Source of the DNA: Bacteroidia bacterium | GTDB lineage: Bacteria > Bacteroidota > Bacteroidia > CAILMK01 > JBBDIG01 | Length of the DNA stretch: 64,000 nucleotides | Direction of reading: 5' to 3' | Assembly (NCBI GenBank): GCA_040880525.1 | Contig: JBBDIG010000026.1 | Coordinates: forward strand, 1 to 64,000 | Shown: positions 27,716 to 36,671 of the stretch, one piece after another | Numbering within the stretch: position 1 is the first letter of the stretch | How the letters are laid out: each line of letters begins with the position of its first letter | The notes under the pieces: model-generated | Told to the model about the DNA's origin: nothing | The model's input: only the letters and a program-made list of their open reading frames with translations | Databases searched by the model: none | Program-made: the position numbers and the translations under genes

Positions 27716-28621
27716 ATGGAACATCCTGATATTCTGGAGAAGTACTTTGCCGCAGTGCGTGATGCCCCCAAAGTAATGGAAGTAGATAAGGCTGCGGAAA
27801 TCATTTTTCGTGATCAACTAGTCCAAACCAAAGGGCCGGTTTCACTTCAGCAGTTGGCTATATGGGCCGTTGGTTCGCTCTCGGTTTTGCTCATTGTCGG
27901 CCTTGGCGTTTGGGCGTATTATGAATACCATGCAACTGAAGTCGCGTCTCCTGATGTCAGGGAAACTTTAGCTGTCCTTGATTCTGCGGAGAATAATCAG
28001 GAACCTGTTTTTGTGATAAACCCAATACAGGGGGATTCACCGGATGGAAATATGGATTCGGAAAATGAACTTCAGGATAGAGGAGCAACATCTTTTCCCA
28101 GGGATAATTCTATGAACACCGGAAATCCATATTATATTCCCAATCAATGGTACAACTTCCGTTCTTCGGTAGGATCTCAATATAAAGAAAGCATTGGTGT
28201 CAAACTATTAATAAATAACCGGAAGGAATTATTATTCAGCCGCCATTTTGATTTAGACCCGAAGCAGGGAGACCGGGCAGCAGTTTACTTTTTCGGCAAA
28301 AAAGAGAACATAAGCATAAATGTACTTTCGGATGGTAAAGTGCAAACAACCTTCAACCGGGGTGAATTTCGTTTTATACCCTTTATTGAATCTGAGTATG
28401 TTGATGTAAATATCGGTGATACACTAATACTCTTGTGTGATAACGATCAGGAATCGCGCTGTATGATAAAGGAAGAAACCCCTAACCGCCTGATGTTTCA
28501 TTCTTCTGTGGCCTCGGGGGCTATCCTCGTTAAGGGTCTCAACAAAAAATCAATTCATTTATCACGGAAGCAGAAGCTTGCTTTTGGTGCCGGGGGTATC
28601 ATTGTTCAAATTCCCAATTAG
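27716..28621 (+). CDS. Single-pass membrane protein, candidate anti-sigma factor
   Basis: This 301-residue protein has a cytoplasmic N-terminus of about 45 residues, one transmembrane helix (about 48-68, IWAVGSLSVLLIVGLGVWAYY) and a large outside part. It starts 3 nt after the sigma factor stop, which is the usual spacing of sigma/anti-sigma pairs. It lacks a recognisable zinc-binding anti-sigma motif, so the role is inferred from position and topology. The outside part is rich in strands. An exported thioredoxin-like protein follows 19 nt downstream. Confidence 0.68.
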   Translation: MEHPDILEKYFAAVRDAPKVMEVDKAAEIIFRDQLVQTKGPVSLQQLAIWAVGSLSVLLIVGLGVWAYYEYHATEVASPDVRETLAVLDSAENNQEPVFVINPIQGDSPDGNMDSENELQDRGATSFPRDNSMNTGNPYYIPNQWYNFRSSVGSQYKESIGVKLLINNRKELLFSRHFDLDPKQGDRAAVYFFGKKENISINVLSDGKVQTTFNRGEFRFIPFIESEYVDVNIGDTLILLCDNDQESRCMIKEETPNRLMFHSSVASGAILVKGLNKKSIHLSRKQKLAFGAGGIIVQIPN

Positions 28622-28640
28622 CCAACAAAAAACATTAGCT

Positions 28641-29960
28641 ATGAAAATTTTCATCTTAATTGCAATTGCCTTCTTTTTTTCTCTTAATGCCTATTCTTTT
28701 GAATTTTTAATTTCAGGAAAAATCTCAAATTCAAATGGTGAGGCAAAATTTACAGCGTATACCACAGCCAATCCGGATGTGGTATACGCAAAAATAAATC
28801 GCTCCGGTGAATTTTCAATTAAAGGAAGTTTTCCGGTACCAACGCGAATGATGCTGTCTTACGAAGATGATTCCCTGGAATCAAGCTACGAGCTATTTCT
28901 CTTTGAAAGTGACACCATTGATGTACAAATTAATGCGCAAACAGGCGATTGGAATTTGACAGGTGTTTCGCCTCTGTCAGAAAATAGCTATGAGCACGCT
29001 AGTACATTTTTCAGGATCTTTAGAAATAAGTATGGAGATACTGATTCCACTTTTAACCTGATGGAGGACAGCCTTATAACTTTCCTGGGAGGTGACGATT
29101 TGGCAAAAGTGGCGGCCAAATCTTTTAAACTGTTTTATATGAACCTGATGGTAACGCGGGAAATGGAACGCATCTATGATATTTATGAAATGGACGATCT
29201 TGTTGCACTTCCTAAAAATGAACAAGCGTATTCGGGCATGATGTGGTATAATCAAGTCATAGTTGATTATAATATGAAAAACATAGTTGACTCCCTCAAG
29301 CAAGGTCAGCAGGATTCCAACTATTCCCCACAATTTCATACTATGTTATCAGAAATTGAAAAAAGAGAAGCAATGTACCCCTTCCCAATCTACCTGGATA
29401 TGAAAAGCAGGAGTTTTTATTATTATGATGATGCGGAAGCTTCTGAAAATGAACGGAGGCAATATATTACAACCCTTGAAAAATTCCTGAAAACTTATCC
29501 TGATTATGTTAACAATGCATCATTGGAATCGAGATTAAATTCAGTGAAGTATTCTTTGGTTAAGAAATCGGCACCTGTATTTGAACTCGTGGATACCAAT
29601 GGCATATCGCATAAGTTTCCGCAACTAAATGGAAAATACATATTGCTTGACGTTTGGGGGAGCTGGTGTGCGCCATGCCGTTTCTACAATAAACATTTGG
29701 TGAAAATGTATTATGAGATGAAGGATAGTTTGCCCATTGAGTTTGTAAGCATTGCTTATGACCAGAATTTGGAGGAATGGAAAAATGCCATACGAACTGA
29801 CAGCCTTGCCTGGCAACAGCTTTTATATACAGATGAATTTGTGAAAAGTTATAATATTACGGTCTTTCCTACGATGTACCTGATATCCCCTGAAGGTATA
29901 GTGTTGAAGAAATCTACACAGATCAGGGAAGATGATATCCTGGAAATTGTAAAGAATTAA
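28641..29960 (+). CDS. Exported TlpA-like thiol-disulfide oxidoreductase with DUF4369-like N-terminus
   Basis: The start at 28641 gives a signal peptide (MKIFILIAIAFFFSLNAYS); the longer frame would overlap the preceding gene by 44 nt. The 439-residue protein has a DUF4369-like strand-rich start (FLISGKISNSNGEAKF), a long helical middle, and a C-terminal thioredoxin-like domain with WGSWCAPCRFYN, giving active-site Cys343 and Cys346. It likely reduces or isomerises disulfides in the periplasm. The close spacing links it to the sigma/membrane-protein pair, which suggests that system responds to envelope or redox stress. The helical middle is typical of Bacteroidota TlpA proteins. Confidence 0.88.
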   Translation: MKIFILIAIAFFFSLNAYSFEFLISGKISNSNGEAKFTAYTTANPDVVYAKINRSGEFSIKGSFPVPTRMMLSYEDDSLESSYELFLFESDTIDVQINAQTGDWNLTGVSPLSENSYEHASTFFRIFRNKYGDTDSTFNLMEDSLITFLGGDDLAKVAAKSFKLFYMNLMVTREMERIYDIYEMDDLVALPKNEQAYSGMMWYNQVIVDYNMKNIVDSLKQGQQDSNYSPQFHTMLSEIEKREAMYPFPIYLDMKSRSFYYYDDAEASENERRQYITTLEKFLKTYPDYVNNASLESRLNSVKYSLVKKSAPVFELVDTNGISHKFPQLNGKYILLDVWGSWCAPCRFYNKHLVKMYYEMKDSLPIEFVSIAYDQNLEEWKNAIRTDSLAWQQLLYTDEFVKSYNITVFPTMYLISPEGIVLKKSTQIREDDILEIVKN

Positions 29961-29972
29961 ATAACTAAATTT

Positions 29973-30200
29973 TCAGGCAGCTTTTATTTTCCCGTACAAT
30001 TTCATGCTCGCCAGCCGGAGGAGCAGCAGAAACGGAAAGCCGTGCATGAGGAAGTCCATCCAGTCAGTGAATTGCATTCCCACTGCGCCCCCGGCTATCC
30101 ATTTGATTTTGCCCCAGAGATGGGGTTCTGGCGTGTAGGGCATTAGTCCCAAAGTGAAGCAAAGAAAGAGAATGATGACCCAATTATTCAGCGTTTTCAT
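29973..30200 (-). CDS. Small two-segment membrane protein next to the sterol-desaturase-family gene
   Basis: The 75-residue protein has two hydrophobic segments (about residues 8-22 and 50-65) and a Lys-rich end. It overlaps the end of the desaturase-family gene by 17 nt on the same strand, which implies translational coupling and a shared function or complex. I do not recognise the family beyond that association. It may be a subunit, assembly factor or regulator of the hydroxylase. The small size makes false prediction possible, but the overlap and sensible start support a real gene. Confidence 0.62.
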   Translation of the reverse strand: MKTLNNWVIILFLCFTLGLMPYTPEPHLWGKIKWIAGGAVGMQFTDWMDFLMHGFPFLLLLRLASMKLYGKIKAA

Positions 30201-31074
30201 TTTTCCTGGTTCTTAAAGGATAAATAATTTGTTTGCCAAAATCTGCAGGATATTCCTCGTCTCCATCAAAGCCGAGTTGGATGTCGCGGCCATCATGCGG
30301 TATAGCTGCGGTCCTGAAAATATAATCCCAGATGCTGAGGCTGATGCCATAATTTACACCATACCGGTGGCCTTCAGGTATTTTCCGGGAATGGTGCCAG
30401 ATGTGCATTTGCGGGTTGTTGAAAACGTACTTCAGCGGGCCATAATTCCAGCCGAGGTTTGCATGGTTCAGGTGGCCAATGGACATGGCGATGATATGCA
30501 CAATAAAAAAATCGTCAAGCCCAAAGCCGATCATGGCCAGCGGAATGTACTGCACGCTTTTATAAATAACCGTCTCCATCCAGTGAAAGCGGAGATGCGC
30601 AGCAAAGCCCATTTCCTTTACCGAATGATGGAGCTTATGGAATTGCCAAAGCCACGGAACCCGGTGCAGCCAGCGGTGTACGTTCCAGTGGATGAAATCG
30701 GCCAGAACGAACATCGTGATAAGTTGCAACCACACCGGCCACTCCATCACTTCGATTGCTACAATATTTGTAATTCCGATCTGTGCAAGCAGGTCGTTAA
30801 AAAATTCTACAACAACATTTGAAATACCATTGTAAATAATAAGCGAGAAAAGGAAGAAATTAAAAAACATATAAAAACCATCCAGCCAGAAATCCCTGCG
30901 AAAAATGCCTTGTTTTTTCCGCCACGGAATTATGATCTCCAAAAGCCACGCGATAAGTGAAATGCCGATCAGCCAATAAAAGTAATTATGGAACCCCGGA
31001 TCCAGAATTTCCCCCTTCAGGTAATTCCAGTATCCGGAATAAGAATCAAGAAATATATTGAAATAGCGTTCCAT
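30184..31074 (-). CDS. Sterol desaturase/fatty acid hydroxylase superfamily protein
   Basis: The 296-residue membrane protein carries the three His-rich clusters of the superfamily: HWNVHRWLH (His129, 133, 137), HKLHH (His146, 149, 150) and HIWHH (His224, 227, 228). These bind two irons. Hydrophobic stretches lie at about residues 35-50, 68-90 and 112-128, and around 175-200. The enzyme probably hydroxylates or desaturates a membrane lipid or fatty acyl chain; the substrate is unknown, and carotenoid-type substrates are also possible. It overlaps the small membrane protein gene downstream. Confidence 0.9.
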   Translation of the reverse strand: MERYFNIFLDSYSGYWNYLKGEILDPGFHNYFYWLIGISLIAWLLEIIIPWRKKQGIFRRDFWLDGFYMFFNFFLFSLIIYNGISNVVVEFFNDLLAQIGITNIVAIEVMEWPVWLQLITMFVLADFIHWNVHRWLHRVPWLWQFHKLHHSVKEMGFAAHLRFHWMETVIYKSVQYIPLAMIGFGLDDFFIVHIIAMSIGHLNHANLGWNYGPLKYVFNNPQMHIWHHSRKIPEGHRYGVNYGISLSIWDYIFRTAAIPHDGRDIQLGFDGDEEYPADFGKQIIYPLRTRKNENAE

Positions 31075-31120
31075 CTAAAACTTTATGAGCGCAGTTGCAG
31101 ACTTTTTATGATAATTATAA

Positions 31121-31525
31121 TTATTTCACTACTTCGAGGCCGGCCTTTTCCCACGCTTTAATGCCGCCTGAAAGATTATAAATTTCCTGAAAACCCATCG
31201 CATTTAATTTTTGGATGGCTTTACTGCTACGGGCTCCTGAAGCACAATAGATCAGGACGGGCTTCAACGTATCCAGTTTGGCTGCCTGTATTTCAAAATC
31301 GTTGCCCATCCAGTTTATTCTGCGGGCGCCTGCCAGTGTACCTTTTTCCCATTCGCCCGGTGTTCGTACGTCAACCAACTGCACGCCTTCTGTTTGTGCA
31401 ATCATCTGGCTGAATGCCGCTGTGGAAATGTTTTCGGCCTTTCCTTGTCCTTGCTGGGCCTGCCCGGAGCACGAGAGGAAAGTAGCCATTAATACTGCGG
31501 ATAATGTTTTTAATATTGAATTCAT
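31121..31525 (-). CDS. Rhodanese-like lipoprotein
   Basis: The start at 31525 gives a lipoprotein signal (MNSILKTLSAVLMATFLSCS) with lipid-anchored Cys19. The 134-residue protein has a rhodanese domain with active-site Cys94 in the loop CASGARSS, and the VDVRTPGEWEKGTLAGA segment. Rhodaneses transfer sulfane sulfur; exported single-domain forms are common in Bacteroidota and are thought to act on thiols or metals outside the inner membrane. It is followed downstream on the same strand by the desaturase-family gene after 46 nt. Confidence 0.9.
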   Translation of the reverse strand: MNSILKTLSAVLMATFLSCSGQAQQGQGKAENISTAAFSQMIAQTEGVQLVDVRTPGEWEKGTLAGARRINWMGNDFEIQAAKLDTLKPVLIYCASGARSSKAIQKLNAMGFQEIYNLSGGIKAWEKAGLEVVK

Positions 31526-31731
31526 GGTCTGTTTGTTTAAGTTTATTTTTCTGTGGCCGGCTTCTACCATTTTCGCAAGCTACATCTTTTGATTTCAAAA
31601 AGCTTGCAGCTTGTCCACTCCGGTTACCGCTGGTAAAGCAAAGTACGATGGGCTAACCTTGTTTTCTTTATCTCATCCACCATATCCGGAGAGTTCGCAG
31701 TGGAATGTTCTTCGATCCCTCCACATGTCCT

Positions 31732-31766
31732 GCATTAGCCATTAGCAAAATGCCAATCGCCAAAGG
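31732..31766. repeat. Short GCCATTAGC/GCCAATCGC heptad-like repeat
   Basis: GCATTAGCCATTAGC followed by GCCAATCGCC forms a run of diverged 7-nt units with a GCCAATN theme. The stretch resembles a second run at 59945-59977. It sits in the gap before the S9 peptidase stop codon. Such runs are frequent between Bacteroidota genes, with no known role. Confidence 0.45.
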
Positions 31767-31774
31767 GAAACGGT

Positions 31775-33700
31775 CTACAACTTCGCTCCGGCTGCTGTTT
31801 CTTCTTCGCCTTTCAGGTAGGTGTTCAGAAAGGTGAGGATTTTACCATAAGCTTCAATTTGGTTTTCCTTTTTTACGAAGCCATGTCCCTCGTCCTCGAA
31901 AAGAACATATTCTACCGGCACATCATTCTGGCGTGCAGCATCCACGATTTCGTCCGATTCAACCTGGAGCACGCGTGGGTCAGTGGCGCCCTGGAGTACC
32001 ATGAGCGGCCGCTTAATTTTCTCTGCATGGAATAGCGGAGATATCCTGTGGAGACGGACTGAATCGGTGGCAGGGTCGCCCATTTCTTCATACAGCGCCT
32101 GCTTGAATGATTCCCACCAGGGCGGAATGCTTTGCAGGGTACGCAACCAGTTTGTAACGCCAAAGAGATTCACCCCTACATCAAACTCAGTGGGCGCGGA
32201 AGTCATAGCCGCCATCGTCATAAAACCGCCATACGAACCGCCAATGATGCCGATTTTGCTGCTGTCAATTTCAGGAAGGCCAGCCAGGTAGTTCTTGCCT
32301 TCAATTACATCCTGCAGATCACCTTCACCATGTTGCCGATCATCCATTTTGAAAAATGTTTTGCCATACCCGCTGCTGCCGCGATTGTTCACTGCCAGGA
32401 TTGCATAGCCGTGGTTTGCTAAATATTGAATAAGAGGGAAGTAGCTCAGCCGCGATTGACCTCCCGGCCCGCCATGCACCCAAACCATTGCAGGCACGGG
32501 GCTGTCTGCAATTGCCTGGTGCGGCATGTAGAATATCGCAGGAATCTCGGTGCCGTCAAATGATGGATAGCGCACTACTTTTCCTTCCACCAGGTCGTTC
32601 AGGTCAATCTGCGGGCTCATGGTATTGGTGAGCCGGGTCGTTTCTCCTGTATTAAAATCATGTGCATACATGTTCGAGGTGGATTTGGACGTACCCGCAT
32701 AAAAGAGCATTTTTTCTTCACTCGCTGAAAAGCGCACGGATTTGATCTCCCCATCGGCCACATCTGGAAATTCTAAGGGTTCATCATTTTCGAGGTCCTG
32801 AATTTTTACCACGGTTTTCGCATCCTCGTTTATGCCAATGACCCTGTATCTGCCCGATTCTGAAAGCGTGGCGTACATGATATCCCAATCTTCTTGCGCC
32901 ACTTTTTCACGTTCGCCTGTTTCCATGTCATACCGCATCAGGTAAGCGAATTCATCACCTGTATCGGTGGTGTAAAAAAGGCTCCTATTGTCGCGGCTAA
33001 AATATACCGGAGTGTATCCGGCCTGCTCCTGGTCTAGCTGCGTTTTCTCCTTTGTGTTGCGGTTGTAGAGATAAAGATTATTATCGTTGGTGGTGATTGG
33101 CTTTACGAGGGCAAGATGGTTTTTATCATCAGAAATTTTCGAGACCTGAAGGTTTTCACTGTTTTCATAGATCAACTCAGCCTCCAGGTTTTCAAGCTCC
33201 ATTTCATATACGTCCATAAATCTGGAATCGCGCTTATTGGATTGGAAAAAGAAACTGTTCTTATCCCTGCTCCAACCGAAGAAAGATGAGCGTGCTTCGG
33301 CTCCCGGAGTAAGGTCGCGGATGGTACCGTCTTCTTCGCGCAGATAAATATGGTAGATTTCGTTGCCATTATCATCACTGGAGAATAGCATTCGGTCATC
33401 CTTTGGAAAATAGGAAATTGCAAAAAACGAATTGCTGTCGGAGTCCGTGATCTGTGTATGTTCTCCACCTGATACAGGAATTGTGTAGAGATTATAGATT
33501 CCGGAGACATCCGTGGAGTAAAGTATCTTTGACTCATCATGAGAAAAACTGCCCCCGGAAACTGAGGCATTGTCCATGAATTGTTCTATTGTATAATGTT
33601 GAGAAGGTAGCACGGGCGTCTGTTGCACCTCCTGCTTTTCCTGCGGAGATGAGCATGAAGTGGCCAGCAATGCGATGCCACCATAAATCCAGTTTTTCAT
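31775..33700 (-). CDS. S9-family (prolyl oligopeptidase-like) serine peptidase, lipoprotein
   Basis: The start at 33700 gives a lipoprotein signal (MKNWIYGGIALLATSCSS); the longer frame adds 17 residues in front. The 641-residue protein has an N-terminal beta-propeller made of WD40-like TolB-type blades (SILYSTDVSGIYNLYTIPVS and similar) and a C-terminal alpha/beta hydrolase. The catalytic triad is Ser489 (GGSYGGF), Asp574 (GATDPRV) and His606 (DEGHGF). Such enzymes release amino acids or dipeptides from peptides, probably in the periplasm or at the outer membrane. There is no close partner gene on the same strand. Confidence 0.92.
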   Translation of the reverse strand: MKNWIYGGIALLATSCSSPQEKQEVQQTPVLPSQHYTIEQFMDNASVSGGSFSHDESKILYSTDVSGIYNLYTIPVSGGEHTQITDSDSNSFFAISYFPKDDRMLFSSDDNGNEIYHIYLREEDGTIRDLTPGAEARSSFFGWSRDKNSFFFQSNKRDSRFMDVYEMELENLEAELIYENSENLQVSKISDDKNHLALVKPITTNDNNLYLYNRNTKEKTQLDQEQAGYTPVYFSRDNRSLFYTTDTGDEFAYLMRYDMETGEREKVAQEDWDIMYATLSESGRYRVIGINEDAKTVVKIQDLENDEPLEFPDVADGEIKSVRFSASEEKMLFYAGTSKSTSNMYAHDFNTGETTRLTNTMSPQIDLNDLVEGKVVRYPSFDGTEIPAIFYMPHQAIADSPVPAMVWVHGGPGGQSRLSYFPLIQYLANHGYAILAVNNRGSSGYGKTFFKMDDRQHGEGDLQDVIEGKNYLAGLPEIDSSKIGIIGGSYGGFMTMAAMTSAPTEFDVGVNLFGVTNWLRTLQSIPPWWESFKQALYEEMGDPATDSVRLHRISPLFHAEKIKRPLMVLQGATDPRVLQVESDEIVDAARQNDVPVEYVLFEDEGHGFVKKENQIEAYGKILTFLNTYLKGEEETAAGAKL

Positions 33701-33956
33701 GTTTGAATTGGTTAAATGAATAAAGTTAATTTTCAGTTCAAGTTTAGGCAATTCTTTGTATTCAACATTTAAATTTACCGAAAAATTTTAGATGATAATG
33801 GATTGTGTTTGTGTTTTAAATTATTTATTTAAAATTATATTTATTTAAATTATTTTAACAGTTTTCTATTTTAAAATATGCAGGATTTTTTTAAAACAAG
33901 TTGTAACTTATCGTTCCTTCGCCCGTAGCGTATAGAACATCGGTAAATTTATCCCA

Positions 33957-36605
33957 GTGCGAAATATCCTTCTGATCGTATGTTACGTCTTTTTGATTGG
34001 CCTTCCGGCTGATGCAGCTTCCTTGCGGGGTTTAGTAACGGATACTTCAGGCGCGCCCATTCCCTATGCGAACGTGTACCTGAAGAACAATACCCAGGGA
34101 ACCTCCTGTGATGCTTCTGGAAATTATTTGCTGAACCTGCGGGCCGGTGAGCACGCAGTAGTTTTTAGTGCAGTAGGCTATCGGCAGCATGAGGAGACGG
34201 TTTTCCTGGCAGAAGGGCAGACGCTGGTGCTGAACGTACAGTTGGAGGAATCGGCACTGAACCTGGGAGAGGCTGTGGTAACTGCAGCGTATGTGGACCG
34301 CGGTAAAGAGATCATGCGGCTGGCCCGGAAAAAGAGCCGGAATGATTTTGACGCTGTGGAGAATTACCGCTGCCAGACCTATCAGAAAATAACGGTGGAA
34401 ATAAAAAAACCCGAACCTGCCGAAAAAGCAGAAGAAGATACCACCGAAACCGCAGTTGAGGATAATAATAAGAAAGAGGAAAAAGAGGAAAAGGACGAGA
34501 AGGACGAGAAGGAGAAAAAGAAAAAGAAGAAAGAGAAGGAGCCTACCGTGATGGACCGCGCAAGAGCCCAATTGAGTAAGATTAGGAAGATGCGGCTGAT
34601 TGAATCAGTGGAGGAAACAAATTACCAGAAACCGGGAAAATATAAGGTTATAACGCAAGCCTGGAATGATTTCTCGGATGTGATGCCAGCTTATCGTGGC
34701 AGGAGCGTAAGCGTAGGGTTTAGCTATGGGGAGCCTGATATAGCAGGGGTTGGCCGGCAGTACGAAGATCCTTACCTCATCACTTTTAAACCGTGGAGTG
34801 CGGATTTTAACTTTTCGCGAAACCTTATCCATGCGCCCCTGCTGAGCCAAAAACCACTGCTATCTCCCCTGGCGGCTACGGCTGAGCTCAGCTACAGGTT
34901 CAGCCTTGATTCTTCGTTTATTGACAGCAACGGAAAAAAGATTTACAAAATCAACGTTATCCCGCTTTTTCCCGGTGAGGCTTTGTTCTCGGGTTTCATG
35001 CTCGTGGAAGATTCCACCTGGATGTTGCAGGAAGTGGATTTTTCCATTAATCCGGAAGCACTGATGTATTGCCGGGATTTTCGCATTAAGCAGCAATATG
35101 CAGCCTTGCAGTCGGGAATATCCATGCCCGTGAGTCGTGAATTCATTTATACCATAAAGGACGGAAGCGATTTGAGAAAAGGCCATACACTGGTAACTCA
35201 CACTGATTATGAACTGAATACCGTATTTCCGCCCCGCTTTTTTAATAATGAGATACAGGCTTATGATGTTACGGCTTTTGACAAAGATTCCGCCTGGTGG
35301 AAAGATGTAAGACCCATTTCGCTGCGAGCCAATGAGATTGAGTATATCGCAGAAACGGACAGCTCACGGGACTATTTGATCAGCGATGCTTTCCTTGATT
35401 CGCTGGATGCAGAAATAAATAAGCTTGATATATGGGATTTCCTTTTAATGGGAATTTATCACCAGAACCACAGGAAGGGCATCCGCTACAATATTGATCC
35501 GCTGGTGGCGCAACTCAATCCGTTCGGCATAGGTGGCTACCGGCACAGGCTGGGCGGAGGTTTCAGCAAAGAATTCGAGAATGATTTCCTGCTGGAAACC
35601 CGCGGGTTCGTGGATTATGGTTTTGCGAACAAGGATGTGAAAGGAAAGCTTGGAGCCGGACTGACTTATGTGCCGCTCAAGTTTGTTCGTACCTATATTG
35701 ATGTTGGCGATAACTATGAAGTGGTAAACAACTATGCATCGCTGAGCACACTATTTAGCCGGGCGAATTATGTGCGGTCACGCAGCATCAGCGTTGCGCA
35801 GCGAATGGAAATAGTGAACGGGCTTTTCGGTGAAGTTACGCTGGAATATGGACGGATGGATCCGCTGACGAATATGCAGCATGACGAATGGTCAGAGGTT
35901 TTGTATGGAGATTTAAATGAACCGGTGGATTTCAAATCCTACAGAAAATCGGAGGTGAGCATTCAGTTGAAATACCGGCCCGGCCAGAAGTATATGATCA
36001 AGCGGAATAAAAAGATCATTACCGGCTCTGATTACCCGGAGTTTTCGCTCCGCTACCGGAAAGGGATAAATGGCCTGTTCCAAAGCGAGGTGAATTTTGA
36101 TTATCTGGAAGCCGGGGTAAACCATGAAGTGCAATTAAAGCGTTTTGGGTTTGGCACCTGGAATTTCCTGGCCGGTACATTCCTGAATAAAAAGAGCCTG
36201 CGCGTAATAGAATACCGGTATTTCCGCGGATCGGATCCATACCTCTTCTCCAATCCACTCACCTCGTTTCAGTTGCTCGGGCCAACGCTGAGCGCCTCCG
36301 GGCCGTTTCTGCGGCTCAACGGTATTTTTCATGACCAGGGTTATCTCTTCAATAAAGTTCCGTTGCTGAACAAAGCGCACCTAGGTCTTGCCGGTGGCGC
36401 TGGCTTCCTGGCTATTCCGGAGCAAAATGATTTCCGGCACGGAGAAATATTTGGCGGCCTGGAATGGATCTTCCGGATTAAGAAGCAATTATTCCGTGCG
36501 GGTTTCTATGCCGTTACATCTGAAAATACCATCGCACTCCCGCAACTCACCTGGAAATTCGGATTCTCCTTTTACAATGATTACAGAAGGAAGTGGGATT
36601 ATTAG
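33957..36605 (+). CDS. DUF5686 and carboxypeptidase-regulatory-like domain outer-membrane protein
   Basis: The 882-residue protein (GTG start) has a signal peptide followed by a carboxypeptidase-regulatory-like domain (residues about 22-105, LRGLVTDTSGAPIPYANVYL, with a CDASGNYLLNL turn). A DUF5686 region and a barrel-like C-terminus follow, closing in NDYRRKWDY. Between residues about 151 and 196 there is a nearly pure Lys/Glu/Asp stretch. Proteins of this architecture occur widely in Bacteroidota and are thought to be outer-membrane proteins without TonB boxes. The gene is alone on its strand and has a weak -7 match (TAAATTTA at 33943). Confidence 0.82.
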   Translation: MRNILLIVCYVFLIGLPADAASLRGLVTDTSGAPIPYANVYLKNNTQGTSCDASGNYLLNLRAGEHAVVFSAVGYRQHEETVFLAEGQTLVLNVQLEESALNLGEAVVTAAYVDRGKEIMRLARKKSRNDFDAVENYRCQTYQKITVEIKKPEPAEKAEEDTTETAVEDNNKKEEKEEKDEKDEKEKKKKKKEKEPTVMDRARAQLSKIRKMRLIESVEETNYQKPGKYKVITQAWNDFSDVMPAYRGRSVSVGFSYGEPDIAGVGRQYEDPYLITFKPWSADFNFSRNLIHAPLLSQKPLLSPLAATAELSYRFSLDSSFIDSNGKKIYKINVIPLFPGEALFSGFMLVEDSTWMLQEVDFSINPEALMYCRDFRIKQQYAALQSGISMPVSREFIYTIKDGSDLRKGHTLVTHTDYELNTVFPPRFFNNEIQAYDVTAFDKDSAWWKDVRPISLRANEIEYIAETDSSRDYLISDAFLDSLDAEINKLDIWDFLLMGIYHQNHRKGIRYNIDPLVAQLNPFGIGGYRHRLGGGFSKEFENDFLLETRGFVDYGFANKDVKGKLGAGLTYVPLKFVRTYIDVGDNYEVVNNYASLSTLFSRANYVRSRSISVAQRMEIVNGLFGEVTLEYGRMDPLTNMQHDEWSEVLYGDLNEPVDFKSYRKSEVSIQLKYRPGQKYMIKRNKKIITGSDYPEFSLRYRKGINGLFQSEVNFDYLEAGVNHEVQLKRFGFGTWNFLAGTFLNKKSLRVIEYRYFRGSDPYLFSNPLTSFQLLGPTLSASGPFLRLNGIFHDQGYLFNKVPLLNKAHLGLAGGAGFLAIPEQNDFRHGEIFGGLEWIFRIKKQLFRAGFYAVTSENTIALPQLTWKFGFSFYNDYRRKWDY

Positions 36606-36671
36606 CAGAACAGGGAGTCCGGACAGAATTATTGCCTGGAATTGAACGCTATTATTTGGTAATAAAAATCA

